A stretch of 54,981 nucleotides of DNA from Phenylobacterium sp. (lineage in GTDB: Bacteria > Pseudomonadota > Alphaproteobacteria > Caulobacterales > Caulobacteraceae): positions 1-54,981 of the forward strand of contig NZ_JAUYAW010000012.1 of the NCBI RefSeq assembly GCF_030693405.1, given 5' to 3'. Made by a program: the position numbers and the translations under genes. The notes under the pieces were generated by a model. It made no database searches, was not told the origin of the DNA, and worked only from the letters and a program-made list of their open reading frames with translations. Position 1 is the stretch's first letter. The number at the start of each line of letters is the position of its first letter. Positions 44,331 through 53,047 of the stretch are shown piece by piece.

Positions 44331-47300
44331 TTAGAACCGCAGGTTCAGGCCGACCGCGAAGATGCGGCCAAGGGTGTCGTAGGCGCTGGGCAGGGTGTTG
44401 CCCGAGTTGGCCGAAGTAGTGGCCGCTTCGTTGCCGAGGACCGGGGGGTCCTTCTCGAGGACGTTCTGCACCGAGAAGGTGATCTTGGCCACGTCATTGA
44501 AGGCGTAGCTCGCGGCCAGGTCGATGTAGTTGTAGGCCTCGATTTCGCGGAAGGCCGCGAAGGTGTTGGCCTGCTGAACCGGCTCGATCTCCACCTTGTT
44601 CAGGTGACGCCACAGGTAGGACACCTGCAGGTCGCCCATGGTCCAGGTGGTGCGCTGGACGAAGCGGAACTTGTGGGTCGGGTTGCCGCACTGGGTGCCG
44701 AAGTAACCAACGCACTCGACCACCGGGGTGACGTTGCTCGAGAGGAACTCGTTGGTCAGGTAGTAGTTGCCGGTCCAGGCGAAGGCCAGGCTGCCCCAAC
44801 GCTCGCTCAGGCCGACGGTGTCGAGGTCGATGCCGAAGTTGACCGAGGCTTCGATACCTTCAGCGCGACGGTAGTCGAGGTTGGTGGTGAAGCGACGGAC
44901 GCCCGAACCCGGCGAGGCGATGTCGCCGTTGACGCGGACGATGCGCTGGCAGAACTCGTTGATGCCAGCCACGTAGCAGCCGTTCAGGGTTTCCTGAGCG
45001 GAGAAGGCGTCGATGTAGTCCTTCACCTCGATGTCGTAGTAGTCGATCGAGACGACCGGGCTGCGCAGGGCAGTCAGGAAGGTCGGGCTCCAGACCAGGC
45101 CGACGGTGGTGGTGTCAGCCAGTTCCGCCTGGGGCAGGTTCTGAAGATCGGTGCCTTCGAAGGTGTTGATCTGGCCAGACACGATGTCCTGGACCGTACC
45201 CACCTGGGCGGCCGTCATGCCGGTGGCGATACAACGGGCGCGCAGTTCAGCCGAGATGGCGTTCGGGTTGCCCAGCGAGCAGTAGTCGTAGTCGGCGTTC
45301 CGCAGAGCGGTGATCACCGGCGCGGCGAGTTCGCCAACGTTCGGAGCCCGGGCGGCGCGCTGGCGCATGACGCGAACCAGCAGACCGTCGAAGGGCTCGT
45401 AGTTCAGACCCACCTTCCAGGTGCTGTAGCTGCCGGTCGGGTTGTAGTCCGAGAAGCGATAGCCGAGTTCCAGACCCAGGGAGTGGGCCAGGGGCTGCTC
45501 CATGGCGATCGGCACGATCATTTCGCCGAAGATCTCGTGAGCGTCGAAGCCACCCGAGATCGGGAGCTGGTTGCCGCCGGCGCCGCCGAGGCAGCTGACG
45601 GGGGCGAGCTTCCAGCACTCGTCGGGGGTGAAGCGACCGAACTCTTCACGATATTCGACACCGACCGAAGCCACGACGGGCTGCGAGGCCCAGGGGCTCT
45701 GCAGGGCGCCGAGTTCACCGTTCACAGACGCGTTGAAGATGGTCTGTTCGTAGGTTTCGGAGATGATCGCCGTGGCGCTGGAATAGGCCGCCATGGCCGG
45801 GGTGATGGTGCCATAGGCGCCAAAGACGTTGATCGGCACGCAAGAGGCGGTGTCAACGCGGCAGGTGGTGGTGGAGACCGCGTTCAGCGCGTTGCCGAAG
45901 TTGGTGGAGTTGGTGTAGCCGGCCGAGATGCTGGTCCGGTCAACCTGACCCTTCTGGAGGTAGACGTTCCAGTTCCAGTTATCCAGGAGCTGGCCACGCA
46001 GGCCGAGGGTGAACTGGAAGAGGTTGTTGTCGTACTGGGTCGAACGGGCGCCCAGCTCACCGGTGCGGCGACGGATGACCAGGCTCAGGTCATCGGCGGT
46101 GTCGACCACGCCGTTGCTGTTCAGGTCGCGCCAGCTGGTCGTCGGCAGGGTGCCGGCGGTGCGGGCGGTGTTGGCCGCATTGATCAGGGTCGTGCGAGCC
46201 TGAGCGGTCAGGTAGGGGTTGGCCAGCGGCACGAAGAAGGAGTTGCCGAAGATACCCGACGGGGCGACCTGCTGGGTGACATTGGTCGAGGAGTAGATGA
46301 CGCGGCCATAGGCCTCGACGTTGTCGGCCAGCTCGTAATAGCCGATCGCGGTGGCGCCGTAACGCTCCTGCGGGGTCTGGTAGTAGTTGAACGGGTTGAA
46401 GTTGAACACGCCGCAGTTGGCGCCCAGGCTGCCGTCTTCGCGGAACTGGAACGCAGCCGAACCGACGCCGGTGATCTGGGTGCGGGTGGGGACCGTGGTG
46501 GTCGAACCACCGGCGGCCACCGAGCCCGGGCCGCCGCAGCCGGCCGGGGCCGGGGTCGGCGCAATGCCGTCGAGGAAGTTCTGATAGTTGCCGCCGGTGG
46601 CGGTGACGATGCCGAGGTTGCCGAGCGGACGGGAGCCGAGCAGGACGCCTTCACGCTTGGAGTAGTTCATGCTCATGGCGACGTTGCCGCGGCCATCGGC
46701 GATGTTGGAGCCGAAGGTCAGCGAGGTGGTGACCACTTCGCCGTCGCCTTCGCCGGAGACCGAGTACTTGGTGTCCAGTTCGACGCCTTCAAAATCCTTC
46801 TTCAGGATGAAGTTGATGGCGCCCGAGATGGCGTCCGAACCGTACACGGCAGACGCGCCGCCGGTGATGATGTCGATCCGCTCCAGGAAGGCGGTGGGGA
46901 TGACCGAGACGTCGACTTCACCGTCGACGTTGTACGGGGTGACCCGCTGACCGTCGATCAGGATCAGGTTCCGGTTGGCGCCAAGGCCGCGCAGGTTGAT
47001 GGTCGACACGCCGGCGGTGCCGTTGTTCACCGCGTCGCCGTCCGAGGGGACGGAGATGGGCAGGAAGCGGATGATCTTCTCCACTTCCGGCTGCTGCTGC
47101 AGACCGATTTCCGCCGCGCCGACCGTCATGATCGGGCTGGCCGACTCAAGGCCGGGCACCTGAATGCGCGAACCGGTCACGACCAGTTCCTGGACTTCGG
47201 CGACCTGGGCGGTGGCCGGCGAAACGGCCATGGCGGCGAAAGCCGCGCCACAGATCATCGATGACGCCAACAGGCGCTCTCGCTTGGATTTGATGTTCAA
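44331..47300 (-). CDS. TonB-dependent outer-membrane receptor (989 aa)
   Basis: The start is TTG 47298-47300: GGAGGA (minus strand, 47308-47313) is seven bases upstream, and translation gives NIKSKRERLLASSMICGAAF with a signal peptide ending ATAQ. A longer frame to 47363 lacks this signal. The TonB box is VQELVVTGSRI. The plug (about 50-190) includes STINLRGLGANRNLILIDGQ and ASAVYGSDAISGAINFILKK. The barrel ends in a terminal Phe (AVGLNLRF). Size and LRGLGANRNL pattern fit the Caulobacterales receptors for oligopeptides or carbohydrates; the ligand is inferred, perhaps peptides given the Opp genes downstream. Confidence 0.92.
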   Translation of the reverse strand: MNIKSKRERLLASSMICGAAFAAMAVSPATAQVAEVQELVVTGSRIQVPGLESASPIMTVGAAEIGLQQQPEVEKIIRFLPISVPSDGDAVNNGTAGVSTINLRGLGANRNLILIDGQRVTPYNVDGEVDVSVIPTAFLERIDIITGGASAVYGSDAISGAINFILKKDFEGVELDTKYSVSGEGDGEVVTTSLTFGSNIADGRGNVAMSMNYSKREGVLLGSRPLGNLGIVTATGGNYQNFLDGIAPTPAPAGCGGPGSVAAGGSTTTVPTRTQITGVGSAAFQFREDGSLGANCGVFNFNPFNYYQTPQERYGATAIGYYELADNVEAYGRVIYSSTNVTQQVAPSGIFGNSFFVPLANPYLTAQARTTLINAANTARTAGTLPTTSWRDLNSNGVVDTADDLSLVIRRRTGELGARSTQYDNNLFQFTLGLRGQLLDNWNWNVYLQKGQVDRTSISAGYTNSTNFGNALNAVSTTTCRVDTASCVPINVFGAYGTITPAMAAYSSATAIISETYEQTIFNASVNGELGALQSPWASQPVVASVGVEYREEFGRFTPDECWKLAPVSCLGGAGGNQLPISGGFDAHEIFGEMIVPIAMEQPLAHSLGLELGYRFSDYNPTGSYSTWKVGLNYEPFDGLLVRVMRQRAARAPNVGELAAPVITALRNADYDYCSLGNPNAISAELRARCIATGMTAAQVGTVQDIVSGQINTFEGTDLQNLPQAELADTTTVGLVWSPTFLTALRSPVVSIDYYDIEVKDYIDAFSAQETLNGCYVAGINEFCQRIVRVNGDIASPGSGVRRFTTNLDYRRAEGIEASVNFGIDLDTVGLSERWGSLAFAWTGNYYLTNEFLSSNVTPVVECVGYFGTQCGNPTHKFRFVQRTTWTMGDLQVSYLWRHLNKVEIEPVQQANTFAAFREIEAYNYIDLAASYAFNDVAKITFSVQNVLEKDPPVLGNEAATTSANSGNTLPSAYDTLGRIFAVGLNLRF

Positions 47301-47307
47301 GGTCAGA

Positions 47308-47313
47308 TCCTCC
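47308..47313 (-). promoter_or_regulatory. Ribosome-binding site that fixes a TTG start
   Basis: TCCTCC on the plus strand is GGAGGA on the minus strand, seven bases before TTG 47300. No ATG or GTG is better placed. Confidence 0.75.
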
Positions 47314-47395
47314 AGCGGGCCGATCACAGGTCCGATACGGACAGGCACCGAGCCGCTCCCCACAAAAAAAGTGTCCCGCGGATCGAGAACGACCC

Positions 47396-47432
47396 GGGTT
47401 ACGGGGGAGTTACGGGGGTTACGGAACGGGGG
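47396..47432 (+). repeat. Tandem G-run repeat (GTTACGGGGG-like) upstream of the receptor
   Basis: Two copies of GTTACGGGGG (47398-47407 and 47409-47418) and a third diverged copy ending 47432 are preceded by GGG at 47396. Four G runs of three or more (GGG, GGGGG, GGGGG, GGGGG) with short loops make a possible G-quadruplex on the plus strand, the template strand of the receptor gene. Confidence 0.75.
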
Positions 47433-47519
47433 TCAACGGCCATTAACAAGCCGCAATGTTTTCGCGGGCAACCTGTCACATTCCAGACACAGACTGGTCA
47501 TGGCTAAGGCGCTCGGCGA

Positions 47520-49211
47520 TCAATTTATGCCCCGATCCGCACGCTGAGCATCTTGGACGCATAGATATCTCGTCCGGTGGTGGTCGATTATGTTGTCCAC
47601 CCACCCCGTGATCCTGGGGTTCACCAGGGCCTTGGTGTTCAGGAAATAGACCGGAACAATGGGCGCATCCTCGAGCATGATACGCTCGGCTTCGGCCAGG
47701 TAGCCGGCCCGCGTCGCCGAGTCCGGTTCATTGTCGGCCAGACGCAGCAACTCGTCATAGCGGGGATTGCTGTAGTCGCCGTAGTTCTGCGATCCGGCTG
47801 TCGAACCGTTGAGATAGAGGAAGCTCATGGCATCGTTATAGTCGGCGACCCAGCCGGCGTCGGCGATCTGGAAGTCCCGCACCCGATAGGCCGCATAGGC
47901 GATCTGGACCTCGTTCTGCGCCAGGGCGAGATCAATGCCCACCTGCTTCAGGTCGGCCTGGATGGCGGGCATGAACAGGGTAGGGTCCGACGAGTTTCGG
48001 TGCTTGATCTCGAGCTTCAGGGGGTTGGACGGGCCATAGCCGGCCTGCGCCAGCAGACGCCTCGCCTCATCCTGGCGGCGTTCCAGCGGCCATTTCGACC
48101 ATTCCGGCTCCGGCGGCGACACATAGTTGGCCACGCCCGGCGGCACATAATTGTAAGCCGGGACCTGACCGCCCCGCAGCAGCTTGTCGGTGATGAACTC
48201 CCGATCGAGCGCCATGCTGATGGCCCGGCGCACCCGGACGTCCTTCAGCGCCTCCACATTGGAGTTGAAGGCCATATAGGCCACGCCGAGATAGGTGTGG
48301 GTCCGCACATAGTCGGGGATTTCCTCCCGCAGGAAGGCGATCCGGTTTGACTGGACCTCATAGCTGATATCCAGCTCGCCCCGCCGCACCCGGCGCTCGG
48401 AACTCGCCGCGTCGGTGGTCGGGTAATAGTAGACCTGATCGACGCAGACCTTGTCGGCCTCATAGAAGAGCGGGTTCTTGGTCATCCGCACATGGTCGCC
48501 CAGCCGCCAGGTCGCGATGCGATAGGGGCCGTTGGTGACGATGTTCTGCGGCTGCACCCAGGCGTCGCCCAGCCGCTCCACCAGATGCTTGGGCACCGGC
48601 GACATGGTCTGGTGCTTGGCCACCTCGGTCAGATAGGGGGCCGGGTGAACCAGGCGGATTTCAAGGGTGCGGGGATTGATCGCCCTGACCCCCAGGGTCT
48701 CAACGCCGGTCTTGCCTTCGTTCAGCGCCTGAGCGCCCTCGATGAAATAGAGCAGCGAGGAATATTCCGAGGCCGTCTCCGGCAGCAGGATGCGCCTCAG
48801 GGAAAAGACGAAATCGTCGGCGCTGACCGGCACGCCGTCCGACCAGACCGCCTCGCGCAGATAGAAGGTCCAGACCAGGCCGTCATCACTGACCTCCCAG
48901 CGCTCGGCCATGCCGGGAATCGCCTCGCCGCTGGCGTCATCCTGGGTGAGGCCCATGAAGGCGTCGGCTAGGATGCGGCTTTCCCAGGTGCCCGTGGCCT
49001 TGTGGGGATCCAGTGTGGCGGGCTCAGATCCATTGCCGATCAGCAGGCAGACCTCGCCCTCAGGGCATGGGGGACGGACCGGAGCCTGGGGCGCACAGGC
49101 CACGGCGGCGGTGAGCAGCGCAGGGACGAGAACCGCCAGGGCGGCCTTGGGCGAAGAGAAGAGATTGCGCCGACCGCGGCGGACCTCTTCAATGAGGCTT
49201 GGAAAGATCAT
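47520..49211 (-). CDS. Peptide ABC transporter substrate-binding lipoprotein (OppA/DppA-like)
   Basis: 563 residues. The N-terminus ends ALLTAAVACAPQ, a lipobox with Cys at about 39. The SBP_bac_5 fold is typical: GNGSEPATLDPHKATGTWES, WTFYLREAVWSDGVPVSADD, DVRVRRAISMALDREFITDK, then GWVADYNDAMSFLYLNGS. It captures oligopeptides in the periplasm. The permease genes oppB and oppC lie 1.2 kb away on the same strand, with two unrelated genes between. The receptor upstream on the same strand may feed it. Confidence 0.9.
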   Translation of the reverse strand: MIFPSLIEEVRRGRRNLFSSPKAALAVLVPALLTAAVACAPQAPVRPPCPEGEVCLLIGNGSEPATLDPHKATGTWESRILADAFMGLTQDDASGEAIPGMAERWEVSDDGLVWTFYLREAVWSDGVPVSADDFVFSLRRILLPETASEYSSLLYFIEGAQALNEGKTGVETLGVRAINPRTLEIRLVHPAPYLTEVAKHQTMSPVPKHLVERLGDAWVQPQNIVTNGPYRIATWRLGDHVRMTKNPLFYEADKVCVDQVYYYPTTDAASSERRVRRGELDISYEVQSNRIAFLREEIPDYVRTHTYLGVAYMAFNSNVEALKDVRVRRAISMALDREFITDKLLRGGQVPAYNYVPPGVANYVSPPEPEWSKWPLERRQDEARRLLAQAGYGPSNPLKLEIKHRNSSDPTLFMPAIQADLKQVGIDLALAQNEVQIAYAAYRVRDFQIADAGWVADYNDAMSFLYLNGSTAGSQNYGDYSNPRYDELLRLADNEPDSATRAGYLAEAERIMLEDAPIVPVYFLNTKALVNPRITGWVDNIIDHHRTRYLCVQDAQRADRGIN

Positions 49212-49221
49212 GAGGCAACCG

Positions 49222-49764
49222 ATGACAGGTTTTTGGCCCGGGGCAAGACTCAGCCTGGCGCTCGCCGGCGCATGCGCGCTGGCGCCCCTAGGCGCTCAGG
49301 CGCAGTCCCCCGGCGTCCCGGGACGCGCGGCGATTCTGCAGTCCCTGCTCGATTGCCGGGGCCTTGGCGACGATGCGGCGAGGCTCGCCTGCTATGATCA
49401 GGCCGCCGGGGCCATGGATCAGGCCGAAGCCAAGGGCGACATCGTCGTGGTCGATCGCGAACAGGCTCGCACCGTTCGCCGCCAGACCTTCGGCTTCTCG
49501 ATGCCCTCGATGGCGCTCTTTGAGCGTGGCGTCGCGCCGGAGGAGATGGACAACATCACCGGGGTGGCCAAGAACGCCTATCAGGCCGGCGGCAAGTGGG
49601 TGATCGAGCTGGAAGACGGCGCGGTCTGGCAGCAGACCGACACCGAAGTGGTCGGCCGCCGCCCCCGGGCCGGGACCAAGGTGGAGATCCGCAAGGCTTC
49701 CCTGAGCAGCTACTTCATGAACCTGGACGGCCAGCGCGCCGTGCGCGCCAAGCGGGTGCAATAG
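49222..49764 (+). CDS. Secreted protein with a VasI-like RLACYD motif
   Basis: 180 residues from ATG 49222, preceded by GAGG six bases upstream; an ATG at 49210 also fits. Signal peptide ends AQAQ. The mature N-terminus has LLDCRGLGDDAARLACYDQA, the Cys-containing motif seen in VasI/TagO-type and other alphaproteobacterial secreted proteins. A beta-rich C-terminal domain KWVIELEDGAVWQQTDTEVV follows. It is head-to-head with oppA, with no usable spacer between start codons. Function unknown. Confidence 0.7.
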   Translation: MTGFWPGARLSLALAGACALAPLGAQAQSPGVPGRAAILQSLLDCRGLGDDAARLACYDQAAGAMDQAEAKGDIVVVDREQARTVRRQTFGFSMPSMALFERGVAPEEMDNITGVAKNAYQAGGKWVIELEDGAVWQQTDTEVVGRRPRAGTKVEIRKASLSSYFMNLDGQRAVRAKRVQ

Positions 49765-49774
49765 CGTCGGGCGC

Positions 49775-50431
49775 TCAGGCGAAGGGGAGCCCGTCCAGCA
49801 GGCGGGCCACCTCGCCTGGGTGGGTGAAGATTGCAAGATGGGTAAGATCGGCGCGCCGGACGGGCCAGCCCATGGCCTCGGCCCTCAGGGCATTGGCTTC
49901 ATAGCCTCGGCTTAGCCGAACGAAAGCGCAGGGGACCCCGGCCCACAGGTCTGAAGCGGGGGCGGGCGTGTCCAGGCATGCGAGCGGCGCCTCCGGAAGC
50001 GCCGCCAGAAAGCTAACGCGCATTCCTGCGTCCGGAATCCACCTCTCGGTCGGGTCCTGGGGGAACCACATGTTCCAAGGGGCCATCCGACCCTCCGTCG
50101 ACAGCTCGCGCAGATGATCGATCTGTTCGGGTGGGGAGATATCGATGACACTCCGCCCAGGGTGCGGCAGGACAGCATCGACAAAAATCAGGCCGCGCAG
50201 GCCAGCCACCCGGGGAACGAGCGCCGGGGCGAAGCTCCCGGCGCTGCTGTGAAGGACCGCAACGCAGGCGTCCTGCCCGGCGGCCTCCGCCACCCGCTCG
50301 GCGACCTCGCTGTAAACATCCCGACCGGCCAGACGCCCGAAGTCGACGACCACGGAGTCTGGCCTAGCCTGATGAAAAGGCTCCCAGGTGACCGCTCCCA
50401 CGAACGGGCTGGGGACCAGGAGGAGGCGCAC
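49775..50431 (-). CDS. Small alpha/beta-hydrolase
   Basis: 218 residues from a GTG at 50431 with AGGGCAGG upstream. Nucleophile elbow VLHSSAGSF, likely Ser63, and the possible catalytic His198 in LTHLAIFTHP. The acidic residue is not clear. It is seven bases downstream of the oppC stop and on the same strand, so it is in the opp operon. A peptide- or ester-processing role is inferred only from position. Confidence 0.75.
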   Translation of the reverse strand: MRLLLVPSPFVGAVTWEPFHQARPDSVVVDFGRLAGRDVYSEVAERVAEAAGQDACVAVLHSSAGSFAPALVPRVAGLRGLIFVDAVLPHPGRSVIDISPPEQIDHLRELSTEGRMAPWNMWFPQDPTERWIPDAGMRVSFLAALPEAPLACLDTPAPASDLWAGVPCAFVRLSRGYEANALRAEAMGWPVRRADLTHLAIFTHPGEVARLLDGLPFA

Positions 50432-50437
50432 CCTGCC

Positions 50438-51346
50438 CTATCGGTCCTTGGGATCGATGGCGTCGCGCAGGCCGTCGCCGATGAAATTGAAGCTCATCAG
50501 GGTGACGACCATGGTCAGCGACGGGAAGACCAGCAGCCACCAGGCCAGCTCCATGTCCTGGGCGCCATTGGCGATCAGGGTGCCCAGCGAGGCCATGGGC
50601 GGCTGAACCCCAAGCCCCAGGAACGACAGGAAGCTCTCGGCCAGGATCACGGCGGGGATGGTCAGGGTCACATAGACGACCACGGGGCCGAGCAGGTTGG
50701 GGATGATGTGCTTGGCGATGATGCCGCCGTCGCCCAGGCCGGCGGCGCGGGCGGCCTCGACAAACTCCTTGTGCTTCAGCGACAGGGTCTGGCCCCGCAC
50801 GATCCGCGACATGGTCAGCCACTCCACCGCCCCGATGGCCACGAAGATCAGGATGATGTTCGAGCCGAAGGTGACCATCAGCAGGATGACGAAGAAGATG
50901 AAGGGCAGCGAATAGAGCACGTCGACGACGCGCATCATGATCTCGTCGATCCGCCCGCCCAGATAGCCGGCGATCGCCCCCCAGGCGACGCCGATGATCA
51001 GCGACACGGTGGTGGCCACCAGACCGATGGCGAGCGAGACCCGAAGACCCGTCAGCAGCCGCGCCAGCAGATCCCGGCCGAGCGAGTCGGCGCCCAGCAG
51101 ATGGCCCTGGGTGAGCGGCGGCGCCCAGACATGATCCTTGTTGATCTGGTCATAGGCATAGGGCGTGAAATAGGGGCCGATGATCGCCGCCAGCACCAGC
51201 AGGCCCAGCACGATCATCCCACCCACGGCCGCCTTGTTGCGCAGCAGGCGGCGGCGTGCGTCATCCCACAGGCTGCGGCCCCGGGCGGCCTTTTCCATGG
51301 TTTCAGCGCCGACGCGGGAGCCGGGCGTCAGAATGGTTCCGGTCAT
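50438..51346 (-). CDS. oppC: Oligopeptide ABC permease, OppC type
   Basis: 302 residues with six membrane helices. The EAA loop EFVEAARAAGLGDGGIIAKHII docks to an ATPase. A DPP-type periplasmic N-terminal extension carries TPYAYDQIN, and HLLGADSLGRDLLARLLTGL is the DppC/OppC hallmark. It overlaps oppB by four bases (51343-51346). The neighbouring oppD and oppF genes are missing from this window. Confidence 0.9.
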   Translation of the reverse strand: MTGTILTPGSRVGAETMEKAARGRSLWDDARRRLLRNKAAVGGMIVLGLLVLAAIIGPYFTPYAYDQINKDHVWAPPLTQGHLLGADSLGRDLLARLLTGLRVSLAIGLVATTVSLIIGVAWGAIAGYLGGRIDEIMMRVVDVLYSLPFIFFVILLMVTFGSNIILIFVAIGAVEWLTMSRIVRGQTLSLKHKEFVEAARAAGLGDGGIIAKHIIPNLLGPVVVYVTLTIPAVILAESFLSFLGLGVQPPMASLGTLIANGAQDMELAWWLLVFPSLTMVVTLMSFNFIGDGLRDAIDPKDR

Positions 51347-52266
51347 GACAGGCGCACCCGCGGATCGAGAACCGCGTGCAGCAGGTCGGCGATCAGATTG
51401 AGGATCAGGATCAGGGCGGCGTAGAAGATCACCATGCCCATGACCACGGTGTAGTCGCGCTGAAGCGCGCTGATGACGAAGAACTTGCCCAGGCCCGGCA
51501 GGTTGAAGATCTTCTCAACCACCAGGGAGCCGGTGATCAGGCCCGCCGCGGCCGGCCCCAGATAGCTAACCAGGGGCAGGATGGCCGCGCGCAGGGCGTG
51601 GCGTCGCACGATGCGGTTCTCCGGCAGGCCCTTGGCCCGGGCGGTGCGGATGTAGTTGGAGCGCAGCACCTCGACCATGCCGGCCCGGGTCAGGCGTGAA
51701 ATGATCGCCACCTGCGGAAGGGTCAGCACGACAATGGGCAGGATCAGGTTTGGCAGCGCCCCGCCGTTCCAGCCGGCGCTGGGCAGCCAGCCGAGCTTGG
51801 AGGCGATCACCAGCACCAGGACCGGGGCGGTGACGAAGGTGGGTATGCAGACCCCCAATATAGCGATGGTCATAACCACATAGTCGGTGGTCTGGTTCTG
51901 TCTTAAGGCCGCCAGCACGCCGAGGCTGACGCCGATCACCGTGGCCAGGATGATGGAGGACAGGCCAAGCGTCAGGCTGACGCGATAATTCTCCTGCAGG
52001 ATCTGCAGGACGGTCTTGTCCTTGTATTTCAGGGACGGCCCCAGGTCCCCCTGGACCACGCCGGCCAGATAGGCGCCGTACTGCTCGTGCAGGGGCCGGT
52101 CCATGCCGTACTTGGCCATGACATTGGCCTCGATCTCCGGCGACAGCTTGCGGTCCCCGTCAAACGGGCTGCCTGGCGCGGCGCGCATCATGAAGAAGGC
52201 CACCGTGATCACGAGGAACAGGGTGGGAATGGCGATGAGAAGGCGTCGGCCTATGAAACGCAGCAT
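51343..52266 (-). CDS. oppB: Oligopeptide ABC permease, OppB type
   Basis: 307 residues from ATG 52266 (MLRFIGRRLLIAIPTLFLVI), the normal start of this family; the frame opened at 52350 adds a soluble leader without signal. Six membrane helices. The TRAGMVEVLRSNYIRTARAKGL block is the EAA loop. It heads the opp operon, with oppC, the hydrolase and, after one divergent gene, oppA. Confidence 0.9.
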   Translation of the reverse strand: MLRFIGRRLLIAIPTLFLVITVAFFMMRAAPGSPFDGDRKLSPEIEANVMAKYGMDRPLHEQYGAYLAGVVQGDLGPSLKYKDKTVLQILQENYRVSLTLGLSSIILATVIGVSLGVLAALRQNQTTDYVVMTIAILGVCIPTFVTAPVLVLVIASKLGWLPSAGWNGGALPNLILPIVVLTLPQVAIISRLTRAGMVEVLRSNYIRTARAKGLPENRIVRRHALRAAILPLVSYLGPAAAGLITGSLVVEKIFNLPGLGKFFVISALQRDYTVVMGMVIFYAALILILNLIADLLHAVLDPRVRLS

Positions 52267-52386
52267 GAGGGGTGGCTTGGTCTTCCGCTGAAGGCCTGCG
52301 GCCTGGGGGCCGGGCGTTGCGAAACTTTCATCGCGCCCCGATGATGTCAAACAATGCCGTAACCTTCGTCACATCCCAAGGCCTCC

Positions 52387-52794
52387 ATGACCCAGTTCCG
52401 CCGCGTCACCGACCAGTTCTCCGTCAGCCCGCAGATCGCCGTGGGCGATGTGGCGCAGGCCGCCGCGCAAGGATTTCTCCTGATTATCAACAACCGTCCG
52501 GACGGCGAAGACCCCGCCCAGCCCGATGGGGCGGAGATCGAGGCGGCGGCGCGGGCGGCGGGCCTGGACTATGTGGCGATCCCGGTGCGCGGCGGCCCGG
52601 ACGCCGCCCAGGTCCTGGCGCAGCGGCAGGCGCTGGAGGCTGCTGATGGGCCGGTGCTGGCCTATTGCCGGTCGGGCACGCGCTCCATCGTCACCTGGGC
52701 CATCGGTCAGGCGCAGGCCGGAACCGTGGACCGGCAGACGCTCATCGGCCTGGGCGCCGAGGCCGGCTATGATCTGTCTGGCGTGGTCGGCTGA
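52387..52794 (+). CDS. DUF442/TIGR01244 family protein-tyrosine-phosphatase-like protein
   Basis: 135 residues. Phosphatase-fold family known from Blh and from beta-lactamase-like fusions, here stand-alone. The active loop AYCRSGTRS has Cys94. The N-terminal FSVSPQIAVGDVAQAAAQGF and FLLIINNRPDGE are the family's opening. In other bacteria the domain is tied to sulfide detoxification; no sulfide-quinone reductase lies near, so the role here is open. Confidence 0.8.
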   Translation: MTQFRRVTDQFSVSPQIAVGDVAQAAAQGFLLIINNRPDGEDPAQPDGAEIEAAARAAGLDYVAIPVRGGPDAAQVLAQRQALEAADGPVLAYCRSGTRSIVTWAIGQAQAGTVDRQTLIGLGAEAGYDLSGVVG

Positions 52795-52807
52795 CGTTGG
52801 GCGAACC

Positions 52808-52966
52808 CTAGCGCAGTTCCGCCAGGCTCACCCGCGCGGCCATGGCGGCGGGCTCGGCCTCGCAGCTGGCCAGGGCCAGGGTCAGCTGGGCCGCCATGAG
52901 ACACAGCACGGCGAAGGCCGCCCGCTGGAGCCGTTTTGAGACAAAAATGGCGGCATCTGCGATCAT
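52808..52966 (-). CDS. Small membrane-associated protein (52 aa)
   Basis: The short frame from ATG 52964-52966 has AGGGAAG six bases upstream, a good ribosome-binding site. The product has a single hydrophobic helix (AAFAVLCLMAAQLTLALASC) after a short basic segment. It could be a small membrane protein, or a lipoprotein-like one if the ALASC site is processed. It is alone on its strand between two plus-strand genes. No homologue recognised. Confidence 0.45.
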   Translation of the reverse strand: MIADAAIFVSKRLQRAAFAVLCLMAAQLTLALASCEAEPAAMAARVSLAELR

Positions 52967-53047
52967 GTCTGACTTCCCTGCCCTATCACCGCCTCTGTTC
53001 CGCAACTTCGGCGCCGCCAGGATCGCCGCCCTCGGGAGCCCCTGCTG

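Noticed and set aside
44604..47264. An 886-residue open frame on the plus strand opposite the TonB receptor
   Set aside because: It is a shadow of the high-GC receptor gene: no signal peptide, no ribosome-binding site, Gly/Val/Arg/Asp-rich repetitive composition, and the minus strand shows clear plug and barrel motifs.
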